A program made the translations under genes and the position numbers. From assembly GCA_022843325.1 (NCBI GenBank), contig JALHNV010000027.1, positions 1-39,906 on the forward strand: 39,906 nucleotides of DNA, read 5' to 3'. The first letter of the stretch is position 1; the number at the start of each line of letters is the position of its first letter. Source of the DNA: Pseudolabrys sp. GTDB lineage: Bacteria; Pseudomonadota; Alphaproteobacteria; Rhizobiales; Xanthobacteraceae. Of the stretch, positions 8,927 to 17,944 are shown piece after piece. Below the pieces are notes generated by a model. The model worked only from the letters and a program-made list of their open reading frames with translations. It had not been told where the DNA came from and did no database searches.

Positions 8927-9628
8927 TTAGGCGTCCGCAAACCGGTCCGCCAGAAACGCCTGCACAAACGGCGGCATGGCCGGCTCGAAATCCGCCGGGC
9001 CGCGCACGACCCGGATACCGGCCAGTTCGGGGTGCTGCTCGGTGCGCAGATGATCGCGCACACGCGCCTGCAAGGCATCGGCACTCTCATGCGAGCGCAG
9101 CACCTTGATCAACGCGATCAGGCTGCCGTCCACCACCGCGGTCCAGCCCGGCTCGGCGGAAAACGCCGCCTCGTCGAGACCGGTCTCCTCCTTCAGTTCG
9201 CGCCGCACGCTGACGTCGAGATCGACGCTGCCGTCGACAATATCGCTCGGGTCGGGCGTGCCGGCGGGGAAATAGATCTCGCCGGCATGCGCCGTATCCG
9301 CCGCCATCACGCCCAACAGGAAGGCACCGTCGGCGGACAAAACCGCGGCGCCGCCGAAACAGTCATAGACCCCGGCCTCCGGCCGGCCCCAGTGGCACCA
9401 GGCGGCGAAACTCGCATAGTCGGTTTCCAGATAATCGCCGCGCAGCACGCCATCGGCCATGTCCATGCGGTGCATCAGCAGCACGCGGCCGTTCCACACC
9501 GCCGGCCGCTCGCGCTGCAGTTCAGCGAAAAACGCCTCGATCTCGGCCCGGCGCTCCACGGCGAAAGCCCACGGCTGTGGCGTAAAGCGCAGCTCCAGCC
9601 GGTCGATCCGCTCCAGCCGGGGGGTCAT
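8927..9628 (-). CDS. Nudix hydrolase family protein with atypical Nudix box
   Basis: A 233-residue cytoplasmic protein. The second half carries a Nudix helix ending RRELKEETGLD, but the box is not canonical: PAG is separated from REL by about 20 residues instead of about 13, and the usual Gly and first Glu of the G-x5-E-x7-REUxEExGU pattern are not at their places. The N-terminal ~90 residues are an extra domain of unknown role. The ATG at 9628 overlaps the pdxY stop as ATGA (9625-9628), so the two are translationally coupled. Substrate unknown; a nucleotide or cofactor phosphate compound would be typical. Confidence 0.75.
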   Translation of the reverse strand: MTPRLERIDRLELRFTPQPWAFAVERRAEIEAFFAELQRERPAVWNGRVLLMHRMDMADGVLRGDYLETDYASFAAWCHWGRPEAGVYDCFGGAAVLSADGAFLLGVMAADTAHAGEIYFPAGTPDPSDIVDGSVDLDVSVRRELKEETGLDEAAFSAEPGWTAVVDGSLIALIKVLRSHESADALQARVRDHLRTEQHPELAGIRVVRGPADFEPAMPPFVQAFLADRFADA

Positions 9629-10476
9629 GCGGCCATCTTTTCCGGTTCGAACATCCGGCTCGGGTTGACGATCTCTTCCTGCGCGGCAATCAACGCAATC
9701 TCGCGTGTCCCGGCCTCGACCGTCCGGGACAGAATGCCGAACACGCTTGAGGCGGCGCGCGCCAGCGCGACGTCGATGGTCTCGCGCAGATAATGCGCGA
9801 AGAACAAGGCGGCAATGGCGTCGCCGGCGCCGTTCACCGACAGCGGCAGCTTGGGCGTGCGCAGCCGGTAGCAGCCGCTGGCGTCGGACGCCAGGAGGTC
9901 GATGGCGTCGGCCGGCGTCCCATCGGTGTGCAGCGACGTGACGAGAATGGCGCGGGGGCCGATGTCGTGCACTGCACGGACCGCGTCGCGCGCCTGCGCC
10001 AGCGTCGCACTGGGGCGCCCGGCCAGATAATCCAGCTCGAACTGGTTTGGCGTGATGATGTCCGCGGCCGGCACCGCCTTTTGCTTCATGAATTCGGGGA
10101 TACCGTCGCGCACGAAGACGCCGCGGCCGACATCGCCGATCACCGGATCGCAGCAATAGCGCGCCGCCGGGTTCGCGCGTCTGACCGCCGCCACAGCATC
10201 GAGGATGGCGTCGCCGATATCGGCGCCGCCCATATAACCGGACAGCACGCCGTCGCAGGTGGCAAGCACGCCGCGCTGCGCGATGCCGGCCATCACGTCG
10301 CCGATCAGCGCGGCGTCGAACACCTGACCCTGCCAGGCGCCATATCCGGTGTGGTTGGAGAACTGCACGGTGTGCACCGGCCAGACCTCGATGCCGAGGC
10401 GCTGCAGCGGAAACACCGCGGCGGCATTGCCGACATGGCCATAGGCGACGTGCGACTGGATTGAGAGAAGATTCAT
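9625..10476 (-). CDS. pdxY: Pyridoxal kinase PdxY
   Basis: A 283-residue ribokinase-superfamily enzyme, normal length for PdxY, that phosphorylates pyridoxal in the vitamin B6 salvage pathway. It opens with [20 protein letters not shown], includes the substrate region [10 protein letters not shown] and CDPVIGD, and has the catalytic anion-hole motif VNGAGDA near residue 225. The ATG at 10476 begins the family's conserved first strand; the Shine-Dalgarno is weak. It overlaps the next gene by four bases (ATGA). A palindromic hairpin lies just upstream. Confidence 0.92.
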   Translation of the reverse strand: MNLLSIQSHVAYGHVGNAAAVFPLQRLGIEVWPVHTVQFSNHTGYGAWQGQVFDAALIGDVMAGIAQRGVLATCDGVLSGYMGGADIGDAILDAVAAVRRANPAARYCCDPVIGDVGRGVFVRDGIPEFMKQKAVPAADIITPNQFELDYLAGRPSATLAQARDAVRAVHDIGPRAILVTSLHTDGTPADAIDLLASDASGCYRLRTPKLPLSVNGAGDAIAALFFAHYLRETIDVALARAASSVFGILSRTVEAGTREIALIAAQEEIVNPSRMFEPEKMAA

Positions 10477-10545
10477 TGCCGTCAATCTAGCGGCAGGCCC
10501 GGCCTTTGTCGTGGCCCATCGGCGGGCGGCCGGTCCAAAACGCGA

Positions 10546-10569
10546 ATGGCCGGGGCGAGCCCCGGCCAT
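10546..10569. repeat. GC-rich palindrome, half of the ATGGCCGGG-type intergenic repeat
   Basis: A perfect 10-bp stem (ATGGCCGGGG / CCCCGGCCAT) with a 4-base loop lies between the ABC binding-protein stop and pdxY. The arm matches the hairpins of the paired elements at 34631, 38978 and 39651, so it looks like a single-hairpin relic of the same family. It may also help end the ABC transcript. Confidence 0.6.
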
Positions 10570-10600
10570 CACGACGCATGGTGAATGACGCTGCGGCGGC

Positions 10601-11626
10601 CTATTTGCCGCCCAGCTGCTTGTTCGCCTCGATGACATACTTGTTGGTGTAGGTCTTCGACAGGTCGATCTTGGCATTGGCGATGGCCGGCACCGACTGC
10701 GCGAACACCGCCAGCACGGCTTCGGCGCCCTTCGGGTCCATCATGCCGGTCTCCGAGAACATCGGCAGCGTGTTCTTGAGTGCAGCGATGTAGAGCGCCT
10801 TGTCCTTGCCGACCAGTTCCGCCGGCATCTTGTCGGCGATCTGTTCCGGCGTGTGCGTGTGGATCCACTTCAGCGTGGCGATGATGGCGTTGGTCATGCC
10901 CTGCACCGCCTTCTCGTTCTTGGCGATCCAGTCGGCGCGGGTGTAGAGCGCACCGCCCGGATACTCGCCGCCGAACACCGCCAGTGTGTCCTTCTGGCTG
11001 CGGGTGTCGCTGAGTATCTTGAGCCCCTGGTGCTTGCCCTGCAGCAGCGTGATCGCCGGATCGAGCATGATCGCGGCCTCGATTTCGCCCTGCTCCATCG
11101 AGGCAATCGCGGTGGCGCCGAGACCGACGCCGATGACGGCGACCGAATTCGGATCGACGCCGTTCTTGGCCAGAATGTATTTGAGGAAGAAGTCGGTGGA
11201 AGAGCCCGGCGCGCTGACGCCGACCTTCTTGTTGGCGAGGTCCTTGATCGCGTTGATCGACGCCGTGTGCTTGGGCGACACCACCAGCGCAAAGCCCGGA
11301 TAGCGGTCATAGACCACGAAGGATTGCAGCATCTGGTTCTTGGCGGCCAGATTGACCGTGTGATCGAAATAGCCGGACACCACGTCGGCGCTGCCGCCCA
11401 TCACCGCCCGGAGCGCCTCGGAGCCGCCCTTGAACTGAACCAGTTCGACATCGACGCCGGCCTTTTTGTATTCGCCGAGTTCATGGGCCAGCATGGTGGG
11501 CAGATAACAGAGACACGACGCGCCGCCGATGGCGAGCGTGACCTTGGTCTGCGCCTGCGCCAATCCCGACGACAGCATCAGTGCGGCGAACGCGGCTACC
11601 CAGTGCCGCAAAAGCTTCTGGTACAT
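10601..11626 (-). CDS. NitT/TauT-family ABC transporter substrate-binding protein (NMT1-like)
   Basis: A 341-residue periplasmic binding protein with a signal peptide (residues 1-26, cleavage near SSGLAQAQ). The mature start VTLAIGGASCLCYLPTMLAHELGEYKKAGVDVE is typical of the NMT1/SsuA-like group, as are KGGSEALRAVMGGSADVV and GVSAPGSSTDFF. Such proteins feed sulfonates, nitrate, taurine or thiamine precursors to the membrane complex; the ligand here is unknown. The ATG at 11626 has GGAGG at 11632-11636. It is the last gene of a three-gene importer cassette, 89 bp after the permease stop. Confidence 0.88.
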   Translation of the reverse strand: MYQKLLRHWVAAFAALMLSSGLAQAQTKVTLAIGGASCLCYLPTMLAHELGEYKKAGVDVELVQFKGGSEALRAVMGGSADVVSGYFDHTVNLAAKNQMLQSFVVYDRYPGFALVVSPKHTASINAIKDLANKKVGVSAPGSSTDFFLKYILAKNGVDPNSVAVIGVGLGATAIASMEQGEIEAAIMLDPAITLLQGKHQGLKILSDTRSQKDTLAVFGGEYPGGALYTRADWIAKNEKAVQGMTNAIIATLKWIHTHTPEQIADKMPAELVGKDKALYIAALKNTLPMFSETGMMDPKGAEAVLAVFAQSVPAIANAKIDLSKTYTNKYVIEANKQLGGK

Positions 11627-11715
11627 CAAGGCCTCCCTGGCTGGTTATTTTGCGCAATTATAGTGAGCGGCCGCCGCCCTGCCTAGGCGGTCCGGCGAGC
11701 GCCCCCCCCGCGCCG

Positions 11716-12501
11716 TTACGGCCGTGTTTCCACCACCGGGCGCCACACCAGCAGCCGTTTCTCGATCACCGTGACGATGGTGTCGATGACGATGACGAAG
11801 GCGGCCAGCACGAACATGCCGGCGAATACGCCGGCGACGTCGAAGATGCCTTCGGCCTGCTGGATCAGGTAACCGAGCCCGGCCGCGGCGCCGAGATATT
11901 CGCCGACCACCGCGCCGACCACGGCGAAACCGACCGAGGTGTGCAGCGACGAGAACATCCACGACAGCGCCGACGGCCAGTACACGTGCCGCATCAGCTG
12001 GCGCTCGTTCATGCCGAGCATGCGCGCATTGGCCAGCACCGTGGGGCTGACTTCCTTGACGCCCTGGTAGACGTTGAAGAACACGATGAAGAATACCAGC
12101 GTGACGCCGAGCGCCACCTTCGACCAGATGCCCAGCCCCAGCCACAGCGTGAAGATCGGCGCCAGCACCACGCGCGGCAGCGCATTGGCCATCTTGACGT
12201 AAGGATCGAACACCGCCGCGGTGCGCGGCTGGCGGGCGAACCAGAAGCCGACCAGCACGCCACCGATCGAGCCGATGAAGAAGGCCAGCACGGCCTCGAT
12301 CAACGTTACCCACAGATGCTTCCAGATCACGCCGGTGGCGAACCAGATGTAAATCTGGTGGGCGACGTCGAGCGGATTGGAAAAGAAGAACGGCGGCAGC
12401 AGCACGCGGCCGAACACCGGCACCGTGGTCAGCAATTGCCACAGCATCAGGCTGACGACCGCGACCATGACCTGCAAGGCGAGAAGCGTGACCCGCGACA
12501 T
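11716..12501 (-). CDS. NitT/TauT-family ABC transporter permease
   Basis: A 261-residue inner-membrane protein with six predicted hydrophobic segments (first at residues 7-27). The binding-protein-dependent permease loop lies around ANARMLGMNERQLMRHVYWP, which contacts the ATPase. The helix-rich C-terminus ends with a short cytoplasmic tail. The gene starts 3 bp after the ATPase stop and is followed by the binding protein, the normal set for a NitT/TauT importer. Ligand unknown. Confidence 0.9.
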   Translation of the reverse strand: MSRVTLLALQVMVAVVSLMLWQLLTTVPVFGRVLLPPFFFSNPLDVAHQIYIWFATGVIWKHLWVTLIEAVLAFFIGSIGGVLVGFWFARQPRTAAVFDPYVKMANALPRVVLAPIFTLWLGLGIWSKVALGVTLVFFIVFFNVYQGVKEVSPTVLANARMLGMNERQLMRHVYWPSALSWMFSSLHTSVGFAVVGAVVGEYLGAAAGLGYLIQQAEGIFDVAGVFAGMFVLAAFVIVIDTIVTVIEKRLLVWRPVVETRP

Positions 12502-12504
12502 CGG

Positions 12505-13335
12505 TTAGACCCCTTCCGCCTGCGCGTAGCCCTTGATCACCTCGGCCTTGAGCATCTGCCAGATGTCGCGGTGCAGCGTCTGGAACTCCGGCTCGGCCTT
12601 GATCTCGGAAATGTCGCGCGGCCTCGACAGCGGCACCTTCCAGTCGCCGATGATGCGCGCCGCCGGCCCCGCCGACATGATGACGACGCGGTCGGACAGC
12701 GCGATCGCTTCCTCGAGATCGTGGGTGACGAACAGCACCGCCTTGCGGTCGGCGCTCCACAGGTCGAGCAGCAGGTTGCCCATGATCTGGCGCGTCTGCG
12801 CATCGAGCGGGCCGAACGGCTCGTCCATCAGCAGAATCTTCGGATCGCGGATCAGCACCTGGGCGAGGCCGACGCGCTTGCGCTGGCCGCCCGAGAGCAT
12901 ATGCGGGTAGCGGTCGCCGAAAGCGCCGAGGCCGACGCGCGTCAGCCACGCGAAGGCGCGTTCGCGCGCTTCCGGCTGCGGCGTGCCGGCCGTCTCGAGG
13001 CCGATGGCGACATTCTCCAGCGCCGTCTTCCAGGGAAACAGCGCATCGGCCTGAAACAGATAGCCGGCCTGCCGGTTGATGCCGGGCAGCGCCGCGCCGT
13101 AGATATCGACCTGGCCCGCGGCGGGCGCCAGCAGACCGGCGGCGATGTTCAAAAGCGTCGACTTGCCGCAACCGGTCGGACCGACGATGGCGACGAACTC
13201 GCCGTCGGCGACCGCGAGGTCGGCGCGCTTGACCGCGGTGTAGACACCGCCATCGGCCAGACGGAACGCGACATCGACCCCGTTGAGCGCAATGGCGGAC
13301 GGCGCATCGGTCTGCGCCTGCGCGGTCTCCAGCAT
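12505..13335 (-). CDS. NitT/TauT-family ABC transporter ATP-binding protein
   Basis: A 276-residue ABC ATPase. Walker A is GPTGCGKST (residues 52-60), signature LSGGQRKRV (147 on), Walker B ILLMDEP (167-173), and the switch His is in FVTHD. GPLDAQTR is the usual D-loop region. The ATG at 13335 is favoured because GGGAGGCGGGGG lies just upstream; a longer form to 13392 would add a basic, proline-rich leader. It is the first gene of the importer cassette and is divergent from the glycine betaine-type fusion 77 bp away. Confidence 0.92.
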   Translation of the reverse strand: MLETAQAQTDAPSAIALNGVDVAFRLADGGVYTAVKRADLAVADGEFVAIVGPTGCGKSTLLNIAAGLLAPAAGQVDIYGAALPGINRQAGYLFQADALFPWKTALENVAIGLETAGTPQPEARERAFAWLTRVGLGAFGDRYPHMLSGGQRKRVGLAQVLIRDPKILLMDEPFGPLDAQTRQIMGNLLLDLWSADRKAVLFVTHDLEEAIALSDRVVIMSAGPAARIIGDWKVPLSRPRDISEIKAEPEFQTLHRDIWQMLKAEVIKGYAQAEGV

Positions 13336-13412
13336 TCTCCCCCGCCTCCCCGGTTGGCCCGGGCAAACTAGCGGCTTGCCTCGCCAATGCAAACCCGGTC
13401 ATCATCGCCGCG

Positions 13413-14972
13413 ATGAATTTCGACGCTCGCCTCGCCGACGCGCTTGCGCGTCTGCCGGATTATCTCGGCAGCCATGTTCTGGTGAGCCTCACCGCGCTGG
13501 CCCTGGGGCTCGGCATCAGCCTGCCGCTGGCAATCTGGGCGCGGCAGCGTCCGGCGCTGCGCGGTTCCCTGCTGGCGATCGCCAGCATCGTGCAGACCAT
13601 TCCCGGCCTGGCGCTCTTGGCGCTGTTCTATCCGCTGCTGCTGGCGCTCTCGGTGCTGTCGGAGAATGCCTTCGGCACCGGCTTTTCGGCGCTCGGCTTT
13701 CTACCGTCCGTTCTGGCGCTGACGCTCTATTCGATGCTGCCGGTGCTGCGCAACACGGTGACCGGGCTCGACTCCGTCGACGTGCGCCTGCTCGAGGCCG
13801 GCCGGCTGTTCGGCGCCGGGCCATTGCGGCTGTTGCGCGATGTCGAACTGCCGCTGGCGCTGCCGGTGATCATGGCCGGCATCCGCACCGCCGCGGTGTG
13901 GGTCATCGGCACCGCGACGCTGGCGACGCCGATCGGGCAGACCAGCCTCGGCAATTACATCTTCACCGGATTGCAGACGCAGAACTGGGTTTTCGTCGCC
14001 TTCGGCTGCGTCGCCGCGGCTGTGCTGGCGCTGACGGTCGACCAGATGCTGGCGCTGATCCAGCACGGCATCGGCCGCCGCCGCAGGCTTCATGTCGCGC
14101 TGGGCACGCTCGGCATCGTCGCCGTGGTGCTCGGCGCGCTGGTGCCCGGCCTGTCGCGGACGCAAGCCACGTATGTCATCGGCGCCAAGACCTTCACCGA
14201 GCAGTATCTGCTGGCGGCCTTGATCCGCCAGCAACTCGCCGCCGACGATCTGACCTCGTCGCAGCGGCAGGGTCTGGGCTCGAGCGTGCTGTTCGATGCG
14301 CTGGCGAGCAACGAGGTCGACATCGCGGTCGATTACTCCGGCACGCTGTGGGCCAACCGCATGGGGCGCAGCGATGTGCCGCCGCGCGACGTCGTGCTGC
14401 GCGAGCTGTCGCAATGGCTGCAGATGACTCGCGGCGTCCGCCTGCTCGGCTCGCTCGGCTTCGAGAATGCCTATGCGCTGGCGATGCCGCGCGCCAAGGC
14501 CGAGGCGCTCGGCATCCGCAGCATTGCCGATCTGGCCGCGCACGCGCCGCAACTCTCCATCGCCGGCGACTACGAATTCTTCGCGCGGCCGGAATGGAAG
14601 GCAATCGAGAGCGCCTACGGACTGCGCTTCCGCACACAACGGCAGATGCAGCCGGAATTCATGTACCAGGCGGCGGCGAACGGCGAGGTCGATGTGCTGT
14701 CGGCCTTCAGCAGCGACGGCCAGGTCGCCACCGACGACCTGCTGGTGCTGGAAGACACGAAGCGCGTGATCCCGCCTTACGACGCCATCGTGCTGCTGGC
14801 GCCGCGCCGCGCTGAGGACGCGCGGCTGGTCGCGGCGTTGCAGCCGCTGATCGGCCGCATCGACGTCACCGCCATGCGCGCCGCCAATGCGCGGGCGTCC
14901 GGCGGCGGCGTCACGGTGGATGAGGTGGCGCGGGCGTTGTGGGAGACGGTGAGTTCAAAGAAAGCGGAATGA
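13413..14972 (+). CDS. Glycine betaine/choline-type ABC transporter, permease fused to binding domain
   Basis: A 519-residue fusion of the OpuC/OsmU type. Residues 1-215 form a permease with about five or six membrane helices and the ATPase-contact loop near EAGRLFGAGPLRLLRDVELP; a further hydrophobic segment near residues 230-250 leads into a binding domain that starts at YVIGAKTFTEQYLLA, the classic opening of the glycine betaine/choline (OpuAC-like) fold. The binding domain is therefore tethered to the membrane. The expected cognate ATPase is not adjacent on either side; the nearest ATPase is the divergent NitT/TauT-type one. Ligand (betaine, choline, carnitine or another) unknown. No clear Shine-Dalgarno is seen. 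Confidence 0.88.
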   Translation: MNFDARLADALARLPDYLGSHVLVSLTALALGLGISLPLAIWARQRPALRGSLLAIASIVQTIPGLALLALFYPLLLALSVLSENAFGTGFSALGFLPSVLALTLYSMLPVLRNTVTGLDSVDVRLLEAGRLFGAGPLRLLRDVELPLALPVIMAGIRTAAVWVIGTATLATPIGQTSLGNYIFTGLQTQNWVFVAFGCVAAAVLALTVDQMLALIQHGIGRRRRLHVALGTLGIVAVVLGALVPGLSRTQATYVIGAKTFTEQYLLAALIRQQLAADDLTSSQRQGLGSSVLFDALASNEVDIAVDYSGTLWANRMGRSDVPPRDVVLRELSQWLQMTRGVRLLGSLGFENAYALAMPRAKAEALGIRSIADLAAHAPQLSIAGDYEFFARPEWKAIESAYGLRFRTQRQMQPEFMYQAAANGEVDVLSAFSSDGQVATDDLLVLEDTKRVIPPYDAIVLLAPRRAEDARLVAALQPLIGRIDVTAMRAANARASGGGVTVDEVARALWETVSSKKAE

Positions 14973-14989
14973 CGCGCCGCTTCCACCGC

Positions 14990-15075
14990 TCGTCCCCGCG
15001 CAAGCGGGGACCCAGAGCCACTCTCTCGGTCTCAGAGCCAGAACCCTGGATTCCCACTTACGCGGGAATGAGCGG
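14990..15075. repeat. Intergenic palindromic repeat (GTCCCCGC type)
   Basis: Between two convergent genes lies an element with an 8-bp stem GTCCCCGC / GCGGGGAC (14992-15011), a spacer with CCCAGAG and CAGAG repeats, and a second, partly degraded hairpin ATTCCC / GGGAAT (15050-15069). This matches a repeat family common between genes in Bradyrhizobium relatives (from memory). It may serve as a bidirectional terminator for the transporter fusion and glyS. Confidence 0.6.
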
Positions 15076-15098
15076 AGAGCAGGCGCGCCGCAGAGGGC

Positions 15099-17321
15099 CT
15101 ACCCCTCGATCTTCGAAAAATCCGCCACCGCGCGCGTCGCCTCGCGGATTTCGTTGAGCAGCGTGAGCCGGTTCTCGCGCAACGCCTTGTCGTCGGCATT
15201 GACGGTCACCTTGTCGAAGAAGGCATCGACCGTCGGCCGCAGTTTGGCCATCGCGCTCATGGCGGCAGCGAAGTCTTCCTTCGCGACGGCGGCGGACGCG
15301 TCCGCCTTCGCGGTCTCGATGGCCGCCGCCAGCGCCTTCTCCTCCGGCTCCTTCAGCAGAGCCGCATCCGGCGCGCCGGCGAAGCTCTTGCCGTCCTTCT
15401 TCTCCTCGATGCGGAGAATGTTCGACGCGCGCTTGACGCCGGCCAGCAGGTTCTTGCCGTCATCGGTGTCGAGGAATTTGCCCAGCGCCTCGACGCGGCG
15501 GACGATCATCAGGAGATCGTCTTGCCCTTCGAGTGCAAACACAGCATCGACGAGATCATGACGAGCGCCCTGCTCGCGGAGCTGGACCTTGAGGCGGTCG
15601 GCGAAGAAATCTAAGAGGCCCTTTGAGAGCTCGGGATATCTCGTCTTCTCGCGTGCCTTCACTTCAGCACTCTTAAGATAGATTTGTGCAGCATCATTTG
15701 CTGCTGTGAGTAGCCCGGGCAAATTCAGTTTCTCGATATCCTTAGCGGCTTTGACATAGTTAGCAATAAACTCTCGAAATGCCGCACTGAATTGCAGCCT
15801 TCCAAAAGTACTCTCCCACATTTCTGTAAGGCGAATACGGATTCCCGCATCTAGCAGTATGCGAATAGCACCCAGCGCCGCCCGCCGCAGCGCATAGGGG
15901 TCCTTGCTCCCGGTCGGCTTTTCGTCGATGACCCAGAAGCCGACCAGCGTGTCGATCTTGTCGGCCAGCGCCACCGCGATGGAGACCGGATCGGCCGGCA
16001 CGCTGTCCTTGGGCCCGACCGGCTTGTAGTGATCCTCGCTCGCCTGCGCGACGGCTTCGTCCTCGCCCTGCGCCAGCGCGTAGTACTTCCCCATCAACCC
16101 TTGCAGCTCGGGAAATTCGCCGACCACCTCGGTCAGCAGATCGGCCTTGCACAGCTGCGCCGCGCGCTCGGCCTTGGCCGGATCGGCGCCGACCAGCGGC
16201 GCCAGTTCTTTCGCCAGCGCGGTGATGCGCTCAATCCGCTCGGCCTGCGTGCCCAGCTTTTCGTGAAACACGATCTGCGAAAACTTCGGCAGCCGGTCTT
16301 CGAGCTTGGTCTTCAGGTCAGTGTCGTAGAAGAACTTGGCATCGCTCAAGCGCGCGCGGATAACGCGCTCGTTGCCGGCGACGATGGCCTTGCCGCCGTC
16401 GCTGGCCTCGATATTGGCGACGAGGATGAACTTGTTGGTGAGCTTCGCGGTGGTGGGATCGCGCAGCACGAAACATTTCTGGTTGGCGCGGATGGTGGCG
16501 CGGATCACCTCGCCGGGAATATCGAGAAACGCTCTGTCGAATTCGCCCATCAGCGTCACCGGCCATTCGACCAGCCCGGCGACCTCCGCCAGCAGCACCT
16601 CGTCCTCGACCAGCTCATAGCCTTGCGCGAAAGCCAGGTCCTTGGCGTCGGCGCGGATCATGTCCATGCGGCGCGCCGGGTCGAGCACCACCTTGGCGCG
16701 CTCCAGCGCCGCGACGTAATCGTCGAAGCGCTTCACCGTAATCTCGCCCGGCGCCATGAAGCGATGGCCGCGCGTGACGTTGCCGCCTGCGATGCCGTCG
16801 ATGTCGAACGTCACGATCTCCGGCTCTTCGGTCTCAGGCCCGAAGGTGGCGACGATGGAATGCAGCGGCCGCACCCAGGCGAGCCGGCCGGTGCCCCAGC
16901 GCATCGACTTCGGCCACGGGAAGCCGCGCACCACCTCGGGGATCATGTCGGCGATGACGTCGATGGCGGCGCGGCCGGCCTTCTCGGTGACGGCGACGTA
17001 GAAGTCGCCCTTCTTGTCGGCCTGCACCGTGGCCTGATCGATGGACGCGAGGCCGGCGGCGCGCAGGAAGCCGGCGATGGCCTGCTCCGGGGCGCCGACC
17101 TTCGGGCCCTTGCGCTCTTCCTTGAGGTCGGGCTGGCGCGCCGGCACGCCGTGCACCGTCAGCGCGAGACGCCGCGGCGTGGCGAAGGCCTTGGCGCCCT
17201 CATAGACCAGGCCGGCCGCCACCAGCCGGTCGGTGATCATCTTCTTGAGGTCGTCGGCGGCGCGCGCCTGCATGCGCGCGGGGATTTCCTCGGAGAACAG
17301 TTCGAGCAGAAGATCGGGCAT
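15099..17321 (-). CDS. glyS: Glycine-tRNA ligase beta subunit
   Basis: A 740-residue subunit of the alpha2beta2 bacterial glycyl-tRNA synthetase; it binds tRNA(Gly) and supports aminoacylation by the alpha subunit. It begins [20 protein letters not shown], the conserved start, continues through the HD-like central region and ends with the C-terminal anticodon-binding domain. The ATG at 17321 is chosen; a GTG at 17345 would start inside a repeat. Bases from about 15608 to 15870 are strikingly AT-rich, with codons such as AGA, CTA, TTA and AAT that the rest of the gene avoids, although the frame and protein are intact. glyQ lies upstream but is separated from it by a DUF559 gene. Confidence 0.95.
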   Translation of the reverse strand: MPDLLLELFSEEIPARMQARAADDLKKMITDRLVAAGLVYEGAKAFATPRRLALTVHGVPARQPDLKEERKGPKVGAPEQAIAGFLRAAGLASIDQATVQADKKGDFYVAVTEKAGRAAIDVIADMIPEVVRGFPWPKSMRWGTGRLAWVRPLHSIVATFGPETEEPEIVTFDIDGIAGGNVTRGHRFMAPGEITVKRFDDYVAALERAKVVLDPARRMDMIRADAKDLAFAQGYELVEDEVLLAEVAGLVEWPVTLMGEFDRAFLDIPGEVIRATIRANQKCFVLRDPTTAKLTNKFILVANIEASDGGKAIVAGNERVIRARLSDAKFFYDTDLKTKLEDRLPKFSQIVFHEKLGTQAERIERITALAKELAPLVGADPAKAERAAQLCKADLLTEVVGEFPELQGLMGKYYALAQGEDEAVAQASEDHYKPVGPKDSVPADPVSIAVALADKIDTLVGFWVIDEKPTGSKDPYALRRAALGAIRILLDAGIRIRLTEMWESTFGRLQFSAAFREFIANYVKAAKDIEKLNLPGLLTAANDAAQIYLKSAEVKAREKTRYPELSKGLLDFFADRLKVQLREQGARHDLVDAVFALEGQDDLLMIVRRVEALGKFLDTDDGKNLLAGVKRASNILRIEEKKDGKSFAGAPDAALLKEPEEKALAAAIETAKADASAAVAKEDFAAAMSAMAKLRPTVDAFFDKVTVNADDKALRENRLTLLNEIREATRAVADFSKIEG

Positions 17322-17341
17322 GGCGGCGAGGCAAACTCGGT

Positions 17342-17806
17342 TCACCCTCCCCTGGAGGGGGAGGGTCGGCGCGCCTGGCGCGCCGGGGTGGGGTGAAGCC
17401 GCTTGCGGCGCAAGTGCTTCAGAGGCACAGGGTCTCTGTCGCGTGACCCGTAGAGGGCTGCGTGGATCGTGTCCAGCACCCCGGTCAGGTTTTCTCGAAG
17501 GTCGTTATTCCAGAAGCGGAGCACTTCGTAGCCCTCCGATTCCAGCCAGCGTGTCCGTTCGTCGTCCTTCGCTTTCGCGGCTGTTCCGGCATGCTGAGAG
17601 CCACCGATCTCGATCAGCAGGCGCAATGCCATGCAGCCGAAGTCGGCGACGTAAGGGCCGACTGGAACCTGCCGACGAAAGTGACTTCCCTTGGTCTCCA
17701 TGCGCTTGAGGTGTCGCCACAGCTTTTCCTCAGCGCCGGTGGTCGTGGCGCGAAGGCGCTGGGCATTTGCACGTCGAAAGCCGTCGATGCCACTTTGCTT
17801 CGGCAT
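17342..17806 (-). CDS. DUF559 domain protein, Vsr-like endonuclease fold
   Basis: A 154-residue protein of the DUF559 family, related to very-short-patch (Vsr) and restriction-like endonucleases. Recognisable blocks are [40 protein letters not shown] and [15 protein letters not shown]; the Asp in VADF, the Glu in IEIGGSQH and the following His are the likely metal/catalytic residues. The last ~17 residues (rich in Pro, Arg, Ser) are encoded by the GC-rich repeat at 17344-17396, and the stop lies at the repeat edge. A second inverted copy begins 8 bp before its start codon. It sits between glyQ and glyS in the same orientation. Nuclease activity is inferred from the family, whose cellular role is unsettled. 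Confidence 0.85.
   Translation of the reverse strand: MPKQSGIDGFRRANAQRLRATTTGAEEKLWRHLKRMETKGSHFRRQVPVGPYVADFGCMALRLLIEIGGSQHAGTAAKAKDDERTRWLESEGYEVLRFWNNDLRENLTGVLDTIHAALYGSRDRDPVPLKHLRRKRLHPTPARQARRPSPSRGG
17344..17396 (+). repeat. Left inverted GC-rich repeat flanking the DUF559 gene
   Basis: A 53-bp element beginning ACCCTCCCCTGGAGGGGGAG and ending GGGTGGGGTGA. It contains one hairpin CCCTCCCC/GGGGAGGG and a second GGCGCGCC-T-GGCGCGCC. Its first 25 and last 11 bases are identical to the inverted element at 17814-17865; only the middle hairpin differs. It overlaps the 3' end of the DUF559 frame. Confidence 0.8.
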
Positions 17807-17813
17807 GGTTCGA

Positions 17814-17865
17814 TCACCCCACCCCGCTCGCTATCGCTCGCGACCCTCCCCCTCCAGGGGAGGGT
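17814..17865 (-). repeat. Right inverted GC-rich repeat flanking the DUF559 gene
   Basis: A 52-bp element in opposite orientation to the one at 17344-17396. Read on the minus strand it has the same 25-base start and 11-base end, with a different 16-base middle built from GCGAGCG repeats. It sits directly upstream of the DUF559 start codon, in what would be its promoter and 5' leader. Confidence 0.8.
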
Positions 17866-17885
17866 TAAGAAGAAGAGCACCCCCG

Positions 17886-17918
17886 ACCCCTCCCCACCGC
17901 AAGCGCGGGGGGAGGGGT
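17886..17918. repeat. GC-rich hairpin downstream of glyQ
   Basis: A perfect 10-bp stem ACCCCTCCCC / GGGGAGGGGT lies 27 bp after the glyQ stop on the minus strand, between glyQ and the DUF559 unit. Its sequence resembles the flanking repeats, and it may end or attenuate the glyQ transcript; no long T-run follows. Confidence 0.55.
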
Positions 17919-17944
17919 GAAGAAAGATTACCCTCCAGGGAGAG

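Noticed and set aside
11581..13371. 596-codon plus-strand frame opposite the NitT/TauT importer genes
   Set aside because: It crosses three real genes and their gaps, with His/Arg/Asp-rich low-complexity protein and no domain.
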